From Cryptomeria japonica (taxonomy: Eukaryota; Streptophyta; Pinopsida; Cupressales; Cupressaceae), in the NCBI RefSeq assembly GCF_030272615.1, contig NC_081413.1:556413136-556477135 (forward strand): a DNA stretch of 64,000 bases, written 5' to 3'. Shown piece after piece: positions 36,098-47,870 of the stretch. Below the pieces are notes generated by a model. That model did not search any database. It was not told the origin of the DNA and saw nothing but the letters and a program-made list of their open reading frames with translations. A program made the position numbers and the translations under genes. Position 1 is the first letter of the stretch; each line of letters begins with the position of its first letter.

Positions 36098-36761
36098 TTG
36101 ATGCTGATGATGATGCTTTAAAAGGTAAATTAGTTTTGATTGTAGCAACAGGACCAAACTCTTCAAGTTCAAATGTTGAAAGTTTTCCAACCAAAGTATC
36201 TCTAGAAATTGATGTATTAGGCATTGTTCTCAACTCATTAATAGCAGTCACTTTCATTTTGTAAGCCGATGGAAATGCTCTTAAAACTTTAGAAACAATT
36301 TCGTCTTCACTTAAAGATCCTCCACAACATTGTATTCGTAAAATAATTTCATTAACTCTTTCCATAAATGCAGAAATTCTTTCATCTTCTTCCATTTTTA
36401 AATTTTCATACCTGACCCGGTAACATTCCAGTTTTGCAATTTTGACAATGGTATCTCCTTCATTCAATGTTTCTAGTTTATCCCAAATAGCTTTAGCAGT
36501 AGATCGATCTGATAATCCCATGATTTGCTAATCTGATAATGCACTCAGAAGTGCTTCTCTTGCTTTACAATCATTCACCAAGTCCTTGCCCAATATCGGT
36601 GGATGAGGTTGATTCGGAGTAGGAGCAACATAGCCATTCTTAGTAACATCCCATATATCTCTTCCAATGTAGTTCAGATATGTTTGCATTCTGATCTTCC
36701 ATATACCATAGTTAGTTTCATTAAGTTTCATATTGTCCTTCCTAAAAATATTTGTTAACAT
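35796..36761 (-). pseudogene. C2 gag
   Basis: Start ATG at 36761, 44 bases after the primer site. Opening block MKLNETNYGIWKIRMQTYL, one TAG near 36525 (Gln expected), then the capsid domain (AIWDKLETLNEGD, FMERVNEIILRI), a poly-Ser run and an intact zinc knuckle CFNCNKVGHMASRC (C-C-H-C) near 35880. Total about 320 residues, usual for copia gag. Confidence 0.9.
36059..36110. repeat. GAT trinucleotide repeat in C2 gag
   Basis: A run of GAT (plus strand) with a few variants, coding poly-Ser on the minus strand within gag. Likely a variable microsatellite. Confidence 0.9.
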
Positions 36762-36804
36762 AGGATCTCCTCAAGCTATTAGGCTTCTACAAAAAGAGGA
36801 CTTA

Positions 36805-36816
36805 GCTCTAATACCA
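36805..36816 (-). other. C2 primer-binding site (initiator Met-tRNA)
   Basis: Minus strand TGGTATTAGAGC, one mismatch to the plant initiator Met-tRNA complement, two bases inside the 5' LTR. Confidence 0.92.
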
Positions 36817-36818
36817 AG

Positions 36819-37940
36819 AGTTAGGAACTGGGAAGGACAACTAAGAGGGGGGGGTGAATCAGTTGTTAACTAGTTGTCAATAAATTATAACCCAAATGCA
36901 AATTATTCCAACTTACACTTAGTGTCAGTAAACCAAAGTTAAATGTCGGTAAAACAAATTAACATTTATAGCAGTACTAATATAACTTAATGCATGAAAC
37001 AGAAAGAGAAACAACATCCACAACACATGGCACATATATTTATACGTGGAAACCCAATAAGGGAAAAACCACAGTGGGAAACCTTACCCACAATCAAATG
37101 ATACTAGTGCAGATAGTATGTGTATACAAATGGGGTCTGCACATGCAGAAAGGCCAACTGCCTAGAGCTCACTGCTCAATCACAAAATAGGAGTCACACT
37201 GACTACAATTGGATGGTTAAATCCAATGACAATGTACTACTCAAAATAAAATCTACAAAGTTGGATTCAGTATCGGTTTAAGCTCTGAACACGAGTGCCA
37301 ATACCCTTCATAACCTTCCTTCAACCTTCAAATAATGTATGCATGATTCACACAAGGATCTGCTCTTCTTCACTTCAATATACACTCATACAATTACCAT
37401 TCCATATCTCACAAATGAGATCTTACAATCATTTATACAAAATCTAAGACCACATGATGAGGTCAACTCACTAAAGATATTATAATTAAATCAATTACAA
37501 ATAAGTCTTGATATGATACAACATGTCGGCTCAATATATTTACATATCAATAAACCATCTCCATAATGTGTCATGCTAATCTGGAATACCAGTCCATAAC
37601 CTAGACCTATCTGCTAGTAAAGGCAAATCTGTCAAGCCGATTAGACCAATAAGAAAAACACCAAATCCAAACTTCCAATCCATGTCTTCAACATAACCAA
37701 ATGATCTACAGATGATATCAAGTCATCGTCACTGTCGGTGAACAATATATCCTGCTGGTGAACATATACCGGTGACTGTGCATAAGCCAATATCCATGTC
37801 GGGACCATAATGTGTCAATGCAACAGTAAACCATTATAACCATAGTGCCAAATTAACAATGTAGACCTCCAAGAAGACAAGTGTTGACATCAATGACAAA
37901 ATCAATGCAACACATGACAAAGCCATCTATAATACCAACA
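36819..37940 (-). repeat. C2 5' LTR
   Basis: 1122 bases, plus strand AGTTAGGAAC ... ATACCAACA (first base changed from T). Matches 31121-32238. Confidence 0.95.
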
Positions 37941-38763
37941 TACATAAGCCAAATGGAAGCATAGAGTAGGCATAAGTCCCCCATGGGAATGTGAATGTTG
38001 TCTTCTCTTGGCCCTCAGGTGCTATTATTATTTGGTTGTATCCACTTAAACCATCTAAGAATGAAAAATATTTATTTCTTGCTAAGGAGTCCAACACTTG
38101 GTAAATGAAAGGGAGTGGGAAGTGATCTTTCTTGGTCACAACATTAAGCTCCCTATAATCTACACAAACCCTCCACTTTCCTTTTTTCTTTGGAACAATA
38201 ACCGGAGGTGATACCCATTCCCTACCAGAAATAGGATATATGAAACCCGTATTTAGCAATTTCTGCAGTTCCCGCTTAACTATTTCCCTGAATGCAGGGT
38301 TGATTCTTCTCTAAGCTTGCCTCACTGGTTTACAGTCTTCTTTAATGTAGATTCGGTGTGTGCACAACTTAGGATGTAATCCTTTCATATATATGTAGTC
38401 CCATGCAAATGCTTCCTTATGAGACATTAGTACTTTTTTAGGAGACTTAGTTTGATCTTGAGTGAGGCTATTATTAGCATTCAACCAATCTGGAGCCACT
38501 TCAACTTGTTTAATTAGTTCTTTTATAGATAATGTAGGAAAGTGTGGTACTTGTATTTCGTGTGGCAGTAGTGTATGCAGTAGGTCTATGACTATAGGAG
38601 ATCCTACAGCAGAAGATGGTAGTAATAGTTGTAAGGGACGTGTATTTTCTACATTACAACCTTCAATTTGACCAAGAACTCCATATTGATTTTGCATGAT
38701 ACTAGAGAGCACATCCTCCTCTTCTTGAAACTGTAGGAAGGGGTCCCTTTGTATCATCATCAA
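37941..38763 (-). pseudogene. A2 reverse transcriptase (first part) and upstream spacer
   Basis: 38763-38311 is an open spacer ending in THRIYIKEDCKPVRQA, the usual RT entry. A TAG at about 38308 replaces Gln. 38259-37941 carries WVSPPVIVPKKKGKWRV, CVDYRELN, KDHFPLPFI, FLDGLSGYNQI (catalytic Asp) and TYAYSMLPFGL, where C2 interrupts it. The rest of the domain is at 30817-31115. Confidence 0.9.
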
Positions 38764-39300
38764 CTATTGTATTGTATTGACTTCATTAGATTCTTCCTCT
38801 ATGTTTGGCCAAACTAGTAGCTCTTGCTCAAGTTGGGGTTGTGCAGGTGGGTATAGTGCCAACTTTTTATTTTTCATTCCATCTAAGATGGGCATGTCCC
38901 TTGATCTACATCATATGAAGGCATCCACTGTGGCTAACCAAGGTCTACCCAAAATGATAGGGTACCCCCTAGTGTTTCTTTAGGTGAGAGGATAACAAAG
39001 TCAACTAGATATTGCCAGGACTTCAATATTACAATAAGGTCTTCCACCATATCTTTTGTTTAACAGTAGAATTGCTTGCAAGTTGTAGAATAGTAGGTGT
39101 GGATCTTAGTGTAGTGATGTTTATTTTATGCATCACATCCTTTGTCATAACATTTATTGCTGCTCCTAGGTCAATAAGAGCATTTTGAACTTGAATTCCA
39201 TTAATGACTACTCCTACAATAGGGCTTCCTAGGTCTGAATACTCAGGGACACAAAGTTTTCCTAGCATAATATCTGCTAACTAGCCCACAACATGGACCA
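38764..39300 (-). pseudogene. A2 aspartic protease
   Basis: An 80-residue open frame (39268-39029) holds VVINGIQVQNALIDLGAAINVM, split here as the lead VVINGI and the active site LIDLGAAINVM (D-L-G-A). The following 39028-38764 is shifted but keeps a LGRPWL-like trace near 38940. Proteases of Athila-like elements use this D-L-G-A form. Confidence 0.8.
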
Positions 39301-41216
39301 TCTATGGGTCTTTCCTCTTCCTTCCTAGATTTTTTAAACAAGCTTCCTTAATTGCCTTTCCATATATTTGGATGTCTTTTATTGCTTGAAACAAAGGAAT
39401 CTTAACACACACATTCTTTAGTTGGTTGACAATATCAAACATGGGCTCTTATGTTTGTTTTGATGGTTCTACTTCCAATCTTTGAGGGAATGGAGGTGTA
39501 GTGTGATTCTTGTTGCACTAGCCTTGATGTAACAGGTAGAGCTATCTCACTTTGTTGAATGTGATCTTGAGCAAGCATCTCAGCTATCACTAGAGGTGAA
39601 GGTGTAGGAAGAGTTGTTCCTGACCTTAAATAGATGTCACTAATACTAACAACATAGTCGGGGTATTGGTTTGGACAAGTAGCATAAACATGTTGTTGTT
39701 GTGTTTGTTTACTATTAGGATTGGGCATAGGCTGAGCTGGGAATTGAGTAGGTTTAGGTGGAGTACTAGCATTTTGATTAGATGGTGGTATTAGAGCTTG
39801 TTGTTGGGGTTGTTGAGGAGGTTGTAGGAAACCAGTGGACTGATTTGGCCATTTGTTCTTCTCTCCACTGAGTTATTTGTTGCCAGTTTCCTTGAGATGG
39901 TTGCCAACCTCCTTGATTTTGCTGCCAAGGAGGGGAAGGGTTTTGGTTATTGGTCCATGCATTTTTGTAATTATTCCAATTTTTCTAAGGGAAATTCCCA
40001 TTATGAGATGGACAAGGATTTTGCCACTGATTATTAAGACTATATGAATTTTAATAAGGGTCATTAAAGGATAATGGATTAGGTGGCATACCTTATCATG
40101 GAGCCCATGGTCTCTTTTGAGAAACAAAGAAGATTTGGTCCTCCTCCTTTTCATCAAGTTTGAACTCTAATAGAGCAAGTTGGCTGTCAATATTTGCTAC
40201 CATGTTGCACTTGTAGTCTCTTTTCTTTTTCCTGCAGTGAGGGCAATATTCAGCTAATATTGCCTCTACCTCCTCTTGCTTCTTCATCTAAAGTGTGTCT
40301 AGTTGTGTGGCCATGTTGGTGATAATATCTTGCTTGAATTCAGATAGTAAGTGGTAATTTCTGCCCTTGAAACTCCATTGGAAGATCTCCCCTTGGTAGC
40401 TTGATAACCTCTTCCCTTCTTTACAACTTCTTGGGAGTATTTCTGACATATCTTCTTAATATCATCCCAAGGAACTTGAGTGATGTCTCCTCCTCCTATT
40501 AGGTCTGGGGCATCTATACAACTGTCATTAATTCCTCTGAGGAAAAGCAACTTTTGGGACTCTTGATTAAGAGTATGGTCTTAATTTTTCTTTAGGTAGG
40601 ACAAGAACCTTGAAATGTAGTCCTCCAAATTTTTATCATCCTTTTGCCGCATCCTGAAGATTTCATCTCCCCTATTACCACTTCTACAGTATTCCTTGTA
40701 TTTCTCAAGAAATTTGGTTTGTATTGCTTCCCAACTGCCAACAACATCTATCCCCAAACTCATAAATGATCTCAGGGCTCCTTCTTTCAAAGTAGCAGGA
40801 AACAAATTGAGTCTATGAGCATCAGTGGTGTAATCATAGCTTCAATAGAGAATGTTTAATTTGAACATAAAGGTATATGGGTTCTTTGTTACAAGCCCAT
40901 AAAACTTAGGTAGAACTGAATTAGCGATATTCTTGAGGTTGTTATTATCATGTTGGTCAGTGATAGGGAATTCAAAGGTAGCTTGGTTAGGCTGATTTTG
41001 TGCAGCACCAACCATCCTCGCTTGATAAAGTATCAAAGAAAATGGGTTTTCAATAGGTTCTGGGTTAGCTAGCTCCTTAGTATTAGCAATTAACTTAGCT
41101 AAAGGGTTTATGTTTTTGTCTCCATCTTCAAATAGATTATAAGCTCACTCAAAATGATTGTCAAGATAAAGTTCGTTAGGAAGAAACCTCCCCAAAACGT
41201 CTCTTCTCCTAGGCAT
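39301..41216 (-). pseudogene. A2 gag
   Basis: Start ATG at 41216, about 145 bases inside the 5' LTR (MPRRRDVLGRFLPNE). Pieces at 41036-40842, 40805-40581, 40550-40299 and 40287-40096 form the capsid: FPATLKEGALRSFMSLG, WEAIQTKFLEKYKEY, DEIFRMRQKDD, LEDYISRFL. A Cys-rich PHCRKKKRDYKC near 40230 may be a nucleocapsid trace. The end (40080-39301) is Gln/Asn/Pro-rich. TGA stops near 41143 and 40842 stand for expected Trp. Confidence 0.85.
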
Positions 41217-41339
41217 GCAGTAGATTTAGAAGTAATTATGATTCATTAATCTATGAAGGTAAATGGAAATAGTTCACTTTTAACTACTGAAAACAAAGTA
41301 CAATTATCAATAACTGCAAAGGTTTCTAGTTTGACACCA

Positions 41340-41357
41340 TCCCCGACAATGGCACCA
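41340..41357 (-). other. A2 primer-binding site
   Basis: Minus strand TGGTGCCATTGTCGGGGA, a decayed form of the TGGCGCCGTTGCCGGGGA type used by Athila-like elements (often given as Asp-tRNA). Confidence 0.75.
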
Positions 41358-41361
41358 AAAA

Positions 41362-42634
41362 TGATCGATCTTCTCAATGGTTCAACAACTAGACTTTGAA
41401 TTCATACCTTATGGATTGGACATAAAAATAAGTAGTTATCTTTCATCATGAAGGTTCATTTATTTATCAACCCAGGGCGTGTACTTGAAATGGATCTACA
41501 AAGTATATGCACTAGAAAGACTAAAACAGTCACCTTTCCTATTACTGAAAATGAAATGTTACTGAAGGAAGATGCTAAAAGAAAGTAACTGAAATGCTTG
41601 AAAAGGAAACTAACTAACTTTTAAGTATCAACTAGGAAAGACAAGACTTTATCCATGATCAACAAATGGGGTTCTACTTAGTTTGCAGTGGCTACAGGAA
41701 TAGTCACAGGAAATATTCCAGTGGCTGTAGCAACAGACCATGATCAAGATAATGCTAAGTACATAATGGAAAGTAAATGATAAAAGAAATCAAATGAATA
41801 CTTACTAAGTGGTCCCCCTTAGTAAGCATCCAAACAACTAAATCAAATGCCTCGAACTTAAAATATCATATTTATTAATCCAAAAGTACTTGATAACATA
41901 ACAACATATTGTTGGAAGTCTGTCTCTTCAACTAAATCATAACTGTATTACAAACTCTGAAACTATTCTTTTTTCTCAACCACCGTACGAGAGAAGATGA
42001 GAGATTATTTAAAGCATGAAATTCCTAACTGACTAGCATACCACTCCCAAATTTTAAGGAGGGTGCTTTTATTGAACAATGAGAAAAAGAAGGTAAAGTT
42101 ACAAGTGCTGAGAATCAGTCAAAGTCTGTTGGAACAATAGAGAGAATCTAGCATAACTCCTAACCTAAATTTACTCCTATGGGAAAGGAAATCATTTAAT
42201 TCTTTAGATAATTCATAATGAACCACATTCAACCGCTAGTTGACTCTTTGAATGACAATCCTCACTGTCTCTTTTATCGGCCAACAACTACATGATCTTT
42301 ATTACTGAACATCTTGGACTGGTTCAACATTCTTCTTTAGTCCTACATGAAATTGTTAACATGCACAAAAATAGACCTAAATATCCCTATTAGAGTAACA
42401 TTCAAAATCTACATGTAACATTACCATGGATACTCCTCATATCATAATTACCTATTATATTGCATAAAAAGAGAACATAGATCAAATGAGTTCATGTCAT
42501 ATGACCACACCATCAAAACATATAGTCTTATCACTTAGCAAAGTTTTTGAACTCAAAAGACATATCTAGACACCTAATGTCCTAGTAATGACATATAAAA
42601 AAAGATAAAATAGATCCAATCTTTTGGCTCATCA
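41362..42634 (-). repeat. A2 5' LTR
   Basis: 1273 bases, plus strand TGATCGATC ... GGCTCATCA. Matches 23801-25074. Followed by the CCCCT target duplication. Confidence 0.9.
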
Positions 42635-42639
42635 CCCCT

Positions 42640-44000
42640 CTCCCTCTAAGTGGTCTTAGTGGTATGTATACCCTATATTGTCTATCTCCTCCTCAACATC
42701 CATCTCCTCCTCAAACTCTATCTCCTCTTGGGCCTCCAGCATCTCCTCCTCTCCCCCTCTCTTGAAATGCCATCCTAGCTCCTCCTCTCCTCTCTCTCCT
42801 TTGTCTTCTCTATCTACCCCCTCTCATTTTCATCATCCTCATCATCCAACCCTAGTATTGGCTCTCTCGATCCTATTAGACATGGAAAAGGATGTGCTCT
42901 AAAATAGACCTCATACTCAGGTGTCATACCTGCATCCACCACATCTCTTATCAGGTCTCATGGCATCATCACAAGTGACCAGAAATCAATAATTGCAATA
43001 TCATATGATAGAATTGGGCCCCACTATCACTACTCTCCAACTATGTGAGTGAACTCTCCAAACCCACATGGAATTTGTTGGATCATGCCAAACTATCTAG
43101 ATATCTTGTCCACAAGTTGTCTATCTAAAATATATGGTGTACACCCAATCAATTATCTAGCCCTGAAACAAAATAGTAGCTCTATACCATCCTCCAGCCA
43201 CACCTCATAATCCAAGTATGGTCACCATATCATAGTGCCAATATTGTCTATCACTTGATGCCAATACTCCAACTTTCCTAGCCATGGTTGAGAAATGATC
43301 ATAGAATATGTATGCACATATAACTATCCATGATCTCTGAATTTGAATTGCACTAGTCTAGTCACTACTCTATGCTCATAAGCACAAATTTGTAACAAAG
43401 TAACCCCAAATCCGAGGCCACATTCCTTGAGGTACGCAAATTGATGTAACTCATGATATAGGTGTGCTAGTATGCAAGGACCCCATGCAAACCTAGTACT
43501 CTCAGTCATTAGCCTCTCAAAAGCCCTCCCTCATCTAGTGGCCAATCCATGCATCATCATATCCAAACATAGGAACTCACTAATAAACCCTCCTAGCACC
43601 AATTCTCACACATGTCCACTGGTTTACATAGCCTCCCAAATTAAGTGTCCTCCCCTGATCTCTAGATTTGGATCTTTGAACACCTGCTACAGAGCATCCA
43701 CATCCCCATCATGATCATAGATGACCATGTCTCCTATGATAGGTATCCTTAGTATCCTATAGACATCCTCAAGAGTGACTGACATCTCGCCGATCAGAAA
43801 ATGAAAAGAGCATGTCTCAAAGTGCCATCTCTCCACAAGAGCACTCAGTAGTCCTATGTTTTCCCAAATCTTAGGCATAAACATAATATGTCTCAAACCC
43901 ATCACTGCTATCATTGTATGGCCATCCTCTGTTAGGTTAGGTCATAGCCTTTGTGTCATATGGAATCTCTCCCGTGACTCCAACTGAGTTAGATTTTCAT
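42640..44000 (-). pseudogene. T2 antisense ORF: plant mobile domain (PMD) protein, broken
   Basis: Minus strand, right to left. 43914-43687 reads LLSALVERWHFETCSFHF and GEMSVTLEDVYRILRIPI, the signature of the plant mobile domain (MAIN/MAIL1-like family). 43509-43324 has AWGPCILAHLYHELHQF, its second conserved block. 43300-43000 keeps WLGKLEYW and QFGMIQQIPC traces among stops. Near 42900-42650 it becomes acidic (DDEDDENERG, EEEEM). It is antisense to the LTR at 45243, the arrangement described for antisense ORFs of Tat/Ogre-type elements. A2 cuts it; the coiled-coil end is at 23354-23800. Confidence 0.8.
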
Positions 44001-44529
44001 GCAATCATAGTAAACCAATCACATCAGTCCTAGCAATACTTATGTTTATCACATGGTGTTACTTATCTTATCCTATCCTAGCCTTGCAGTATTTATGTTT
44101 ATCACATGGTGCTTCTCATTAGCCTCTATCCCTATAGTGCTTAAGTTTATCATAGGGAGCTAATCCTTTCAATGTACATATTTATCACATTGCACTCAAA
44201 TTTTATTCTATCTAGCTAGAGCACTCACAAGATTTCATCAATCCAATGGATTATCCTATAATTTCTTAGTATCTTATCCTTGCTAGGGGCACCTGTCATA
44301 GTTTATCACTTCAACAATTTATCCAATTGATGGTACATGTTCATCACATTGCAGCTGATTCTTGCCATCATTTTTATCCTATATGATATGGGGCACCTTT
44401 CTGAGTTTATCATCTCGATAGATTATCTAATTTACAACATATGTTTATCATATAATTGTTAATGTTATCTTATTTTGACACATAAATGATAGGGCATTTC
44501 CTACACATGGTATTACTACACATATGGTT
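44001..44529. other. spacer between PMD ORF and repeat, no gene
   Basis: No coding signal. Several TTTATCACAT-type words recur at 30-60 base spacing (44045-44440), a loose repeat. Confidence 0.4.
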
Positions 44530-44770
44530 TTATCCTACCCATAGGCAGTTTTGAGCATATGCGCGTCGCTGTTAGATGTATATGTGGCTTTATGAAGACA
44601 TTCGATATAATAAACCTATACGTGGATTTTATCGATGCATATGTGATTGCAATCCAATACACGAACTCCCTGGACCTATACGCACATTTGTGTCATATGC
44701 GCGCCCTAATGCGACACATACACGTTCAAAACCCTAAAACCTGCATCTGTGTTTATGTTCTAACCTACAT
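44530..44770. repeat. degenerate tandem repeat with CpG-bearing CATATGCG units
   Basis: About eight imperfect units near 30 bases built on CATATGCGC / TATACGTGG / CATATGTGA, ending in ACCCTAAAACC. A similar array in the other orientation is at 49870-50130. CpG is rare elsewhere in the window. Confidence 0.6.
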
Positions 44771-45228
44771 CATAGCCTAATAAATGCTTAAATACCAAGC
44801 AAGTTCAAGCTACATATAGGATCACCCATGTCTGTAGACCACTCAAACCATCAGACTCAATCAAAGCAGTGTAGTCTGACTATAATTGCTCCTCGACTAT
44901 TGATTGCTCTCCTAAGCTCCTTAGATGCAAATGAGGATGTTTCTCCTCATGGCCACTATATAGGCTGTGGAACCCTAATTGGCTATGCTCATCTCTTGGT
45001 GCCTTTTTCCCACCTATTGTTTCCTTTGGACTCTAGTTTTCACCCATCCAAACTTGTCATCTTATCCTTATCCCTTCTACCCTTTCTTCCTTTTCGAGAG
45101 ATTGTACATTTTTTTGTAAAAAAATCACCCAATCTCTCGAGGGGGCATGTCATCTTCCTTATCTAGGGAAAATGTCATATCAGTTAATCTTATTTTCTTT
45201 GAGCCAACAAGATAAGTTGCATTGTCTC

Positions 45229-45242
45229 AAAGAGGGGCGAAA
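45229..45242 (+). other. T2 polypurine tract
   Basis: AAAGAGGGGCGAAA directly before the LTR start TGTAGACACC. Confidence 0.75.
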
Positions 45243-45975
45243 TGTAGACACCTAAAATTGTCCTAGCCTGATTAAATAAATATTTTATCCGAAGCCTTCT
45301 ATTAATTATATAGATTTTTATTTATTTATTTAATTCATTAATCCTTTTCTAGCCTCTCCTAATTTAAATAAATATTTTTATTTATTTAAATCTCTTTCCC
45401 TAAATTAAATAAATATTTTATTTATTTAACTAGTCCCACTTCTTCTATTAATTAATAGATCTTTATTTATTTAATTTATTCATTAACTTCTTCCCTCCAT
45501 GACACTTGTCATATATCTCTTGATTTTATCTTAGCTACCCTCTTCATATTTTATTATTTCCTCTATCTGCCCTTTAATCCTAGCCAACCATTTATTCTTT
45601 CACCTCTTAATCTTATCCCTCCATTTTTAAGGTGCTTTCTATATAAGAGGTTTCCTTCATCCTTTCATAACCCTAACCAATGTGATCAATCAATCTTCAT
45701 GCAATCAAGCAATGAAGCGTCTACACAACCACAATCTATTTTTTGTTAAGCTCTTGTGCACAATACAAAATTTGAGAGCAATCATATCAAGCAAGATCAA
45801 TGGAGATCAAACCCTACTAAGCATGTGAATGGTATAATCTTTCAATTTTTTTATATTTTGCATGTTTTAGGCTCTTCATTGGTGTATGGTGGATTCTTAA
45901 TTGTAGAACTAGGGTTTTATGTGGTTGGATATGTGTTGGTTTTACAATAGTTTATCATTTCATTTTCACCGCACA
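45243..45975 (+). repeat. T2 3' LTR
   Basis: Starts TGTAGACACCTAAAATTG after a polypurine tract. AT-rich U3 with repeated AAATAAATATTT, a TATA box at 45640 and a leader-like R-U5. The right edge (near CCGCACA) is a guess because the partner LTR is not in the window. Confidence 0.6.
45640..45647 (+). promoter_or_regulatory. T2 LTR TATA box
   Basis: TATATAAG about 400 bases into the LTR, the usual place for an LTR promoter. Confidence 0.6.
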
Positions 45976-46070
45976 TTGTTTCTAATAAGGGATTACTACT
46001 AATTGATTATTTAATTGAACATTAGAATTGCAAGATGTATGAAACACCTATCTCAATATTCTTCCACTTT
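45976..46070 (-). other. C3 3' LTR fragment and polypurine tract
   Basis: Minus strand AAGTGGAAGAATATTGAGATAG (46070-46049), a copia-type polypurine tract, is followed by TGTTTCATAC, the likely LTR start at 46046. Only about 70 bases of LTR remain before the T2 LTR. Confidence 0.5.
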
Positions 46071-46144
46071 TCATATACCATGCAATAACAATAGAATAAA
46101 CCAATAGTGTCAAGTATTTGTTGGGGGAAAAAAGGTCCATAGAC

Positions 46145-47104
46145 GGGTAAAAGCACAAAACCATGTCACGTTTCAGGCTAACTTATCAGCACAAGTGAAT
46201 TTAAGTAATTCTAACTAAAAGTTAATTTTAGTGAAACATATGGTCTATATAGATTCATTATAGCTAAGTTATATATGGGCCACAACTTTTCCAATTGGAA
46301 GTGTCTACTAAATATATATTTTATACTACTTTTGGTCTAATTACAAAAAAAATAAAAAAATCGATGTTTCAACAACTCCTACTTATAAATTTTTATTTTT
46401 TTTTAAATGTAAAAATGCCCTTTTATAGATCTATAAGTTAATTTTCCAAAATATATATCTTTTAATATTTTAGTTAGTTTTTATATTTTATATTTTATTT
46501 TTTTTAAAGTAGGTCATCAACACTAAAATACAAGGTTGATTATCTTGTCAAGGAAAAATATTAAAAGTTATTAAAAAAATTTGAAAAAAATATGATGCAG
46601 TAGAGAAAAGAATCTATGTCAAGATGATATAATTCTTTTCTAATTTGGATAAATAATTAAGAAAAAAAGGTAGTGGGAATTGGAAAGAGTTATATTTCAG
46701 CACACACAACTTTTCAAATTTATTGAAAAATATATATTTATAAAAAATAGTAAAAAATGTATCCATGCACTAAAGTTTCAAGTTATAAATATAAAAAGAA
46801 AAAATCAAGAAAAAAATGTAAAATTTACTAAATAAAGTGTGGTGGCTTGTGTAACTTCAATTTCATCATTTTTTCAGCAACTAAATTATAGTGTTTACTT
46901 TATAAAAAACTATATTCAAATAATTTTTAAATTTTTTATTAAAATTACAAACATAAAACAGACATAAGAATATAAATTTTATTAGTTTACATCATTTCAA
47001 AATTCAAAACATATATTTCACTTTCTATTGATTTAATTTAAAAATTTGAATCAACATTGACCATTTCCTTTATAAAAGTGTGACACAGCTTTGTACTTTT
47101 ACCC
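46145..47104. mobile_element. 960-base AT-rich inverted-repeat element (non-autonomous DNA transposon?)
   Basis: Ends are inverted: GGGTAAAAGCACAAAACC on the left and GGGTAAAAGTACAAAGCT reading in from the right, matching over about 28 bases. AGAC at 46141-46144 and 47105-47108 flanks it. The flanks fit together as the end of the C3 RNase H. The interior is AT-rich with no ORF. The 4-base duplication does not clearly fit a known superfamily. Confidence 0.55.
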
Positions 47105-47870
47105 AGACTCAACACACCACCCAAAGTGCTTCATGCTAACAAGATTTGTCAATGCATCTAAAATATTATCTAAAGCATTAACTTTTTAAAGCATCAAAAT
47201 GCCATCCCCCACCATGTCATGGAAAAATCAATATTGTATATCAATGCTCGTCATTTTCACGTAAAAATTCAAGCTTTTTTCCAATTTGATGGAACTCTAA
47301 CTATCACATACAATGCGAATTACTTCATGATGATCAACCCAATATCTACACAAAATTTGTAGACCCAAATAGCCTCCTTATAAGCACAAGTAGCTACAAT
47401 ATACTTTGTATTTTTTGTGGACTAAGTGATCATGGATTTCCACTTGCTCATTCAACTAATAACGCCAATGAAAAATTTAAAGGCACAAACACTAGTAGAT
47501 ATCCTATTATTTACATCTATTTTCAATAAAAAAAATACCCATAACCCCAAATTATTCACTAAGGTTACAGGTTCTCTGAGACACTATAATGCCTACCAAA
47601 ATACCCTAGAGAACTAAGAATCTAACATATTAAATGGAGATAATAATTTATTTTGAAAAAACATCTAATGCTACACGTCATATCATCTATACAATGGATT
47701 AACATTCATTATCATTTAAGCATAAAGAACACAAACCATTCAATAAGTTCATCAACCAAATATGCAAGCGGAGTAGACATCACATTCATTACAACTATCT
47801 CTAGGGTACCTCAATGTCATTACTTAGTTAGCTATACTTAGCAATAACTTTCTACTCACTTGATTACTAC
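47105..47870 (-). pseudogene. C3 RNase H remnant (copia)
   Basis: Heavily decayed. Recognisable on the minus strand: KYIVATCAYKEAIW near 47400 (the Glu block), TSIDIQYCFFHDMV near 47220, and ALTNLVSMKHFGWCVE near 47140, the copia C-terminal block. Frame shifts and stops are many. The rest of C3 is at 51990-52980. Confidence 0.7.

Larger units (their letters stand above)
31121..37940 (-). mobile_element. C2: complete Ty1/copia element nested in A2
   Basis: 6820 bases with LTRs of about 1.12 kb, TGTT...AACA ends, Met-tRNA primer site, polypurine tract, and gag-protease-integrase-RT-RNaseH on the minus strand. The target duplication TACAT (31116-31120 and 37941-37945) is perfect and lies inside the A2 RT. 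By-eye comparison of the first 370 LTR bases gives roughly 31 differences. Key residues are lost in protease and RT. It is related to C1 in LTR words (ACCGGT, CCAAAGGGGGAGAT) but is a different family. Confidence 0.96.
23801..42634 (-). mobile_element. A2: Athila-like Ty3/gypsy element, complete but interrupted
   Basis: Two LTRs (23801-25074, 41362-42634) flank gag, protease, RT, RNase H, integrase and a third ORF on the minus strand. CCCCT at 23796-23800 and 42635-42639 is the target duplication. Without the nested copia element C2 it is about 12 kb. RT motifs (FPLPF, GLSGYNQI, FPWGTYAYSMLPFGL) and a primer site of the TGGCGCC...GGGGA type match Athila-like elements. The LTRs differ at about 20 of the first 185 bases by eye, so the insertion is old, and every domain has stops. 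Confidence 0.92.

Noticed and set aside
36055-36264. Plus-strand poly-Asp frame
   Set aside because: Comes from the GAT microsatellite; the true frame is poly-Ser in C2 gag.
42678-42902. Plus-strand Ser-rich open frame
   Set aside because: Complement of the acidic GAG/GAT-rich part of the PMD ORF.
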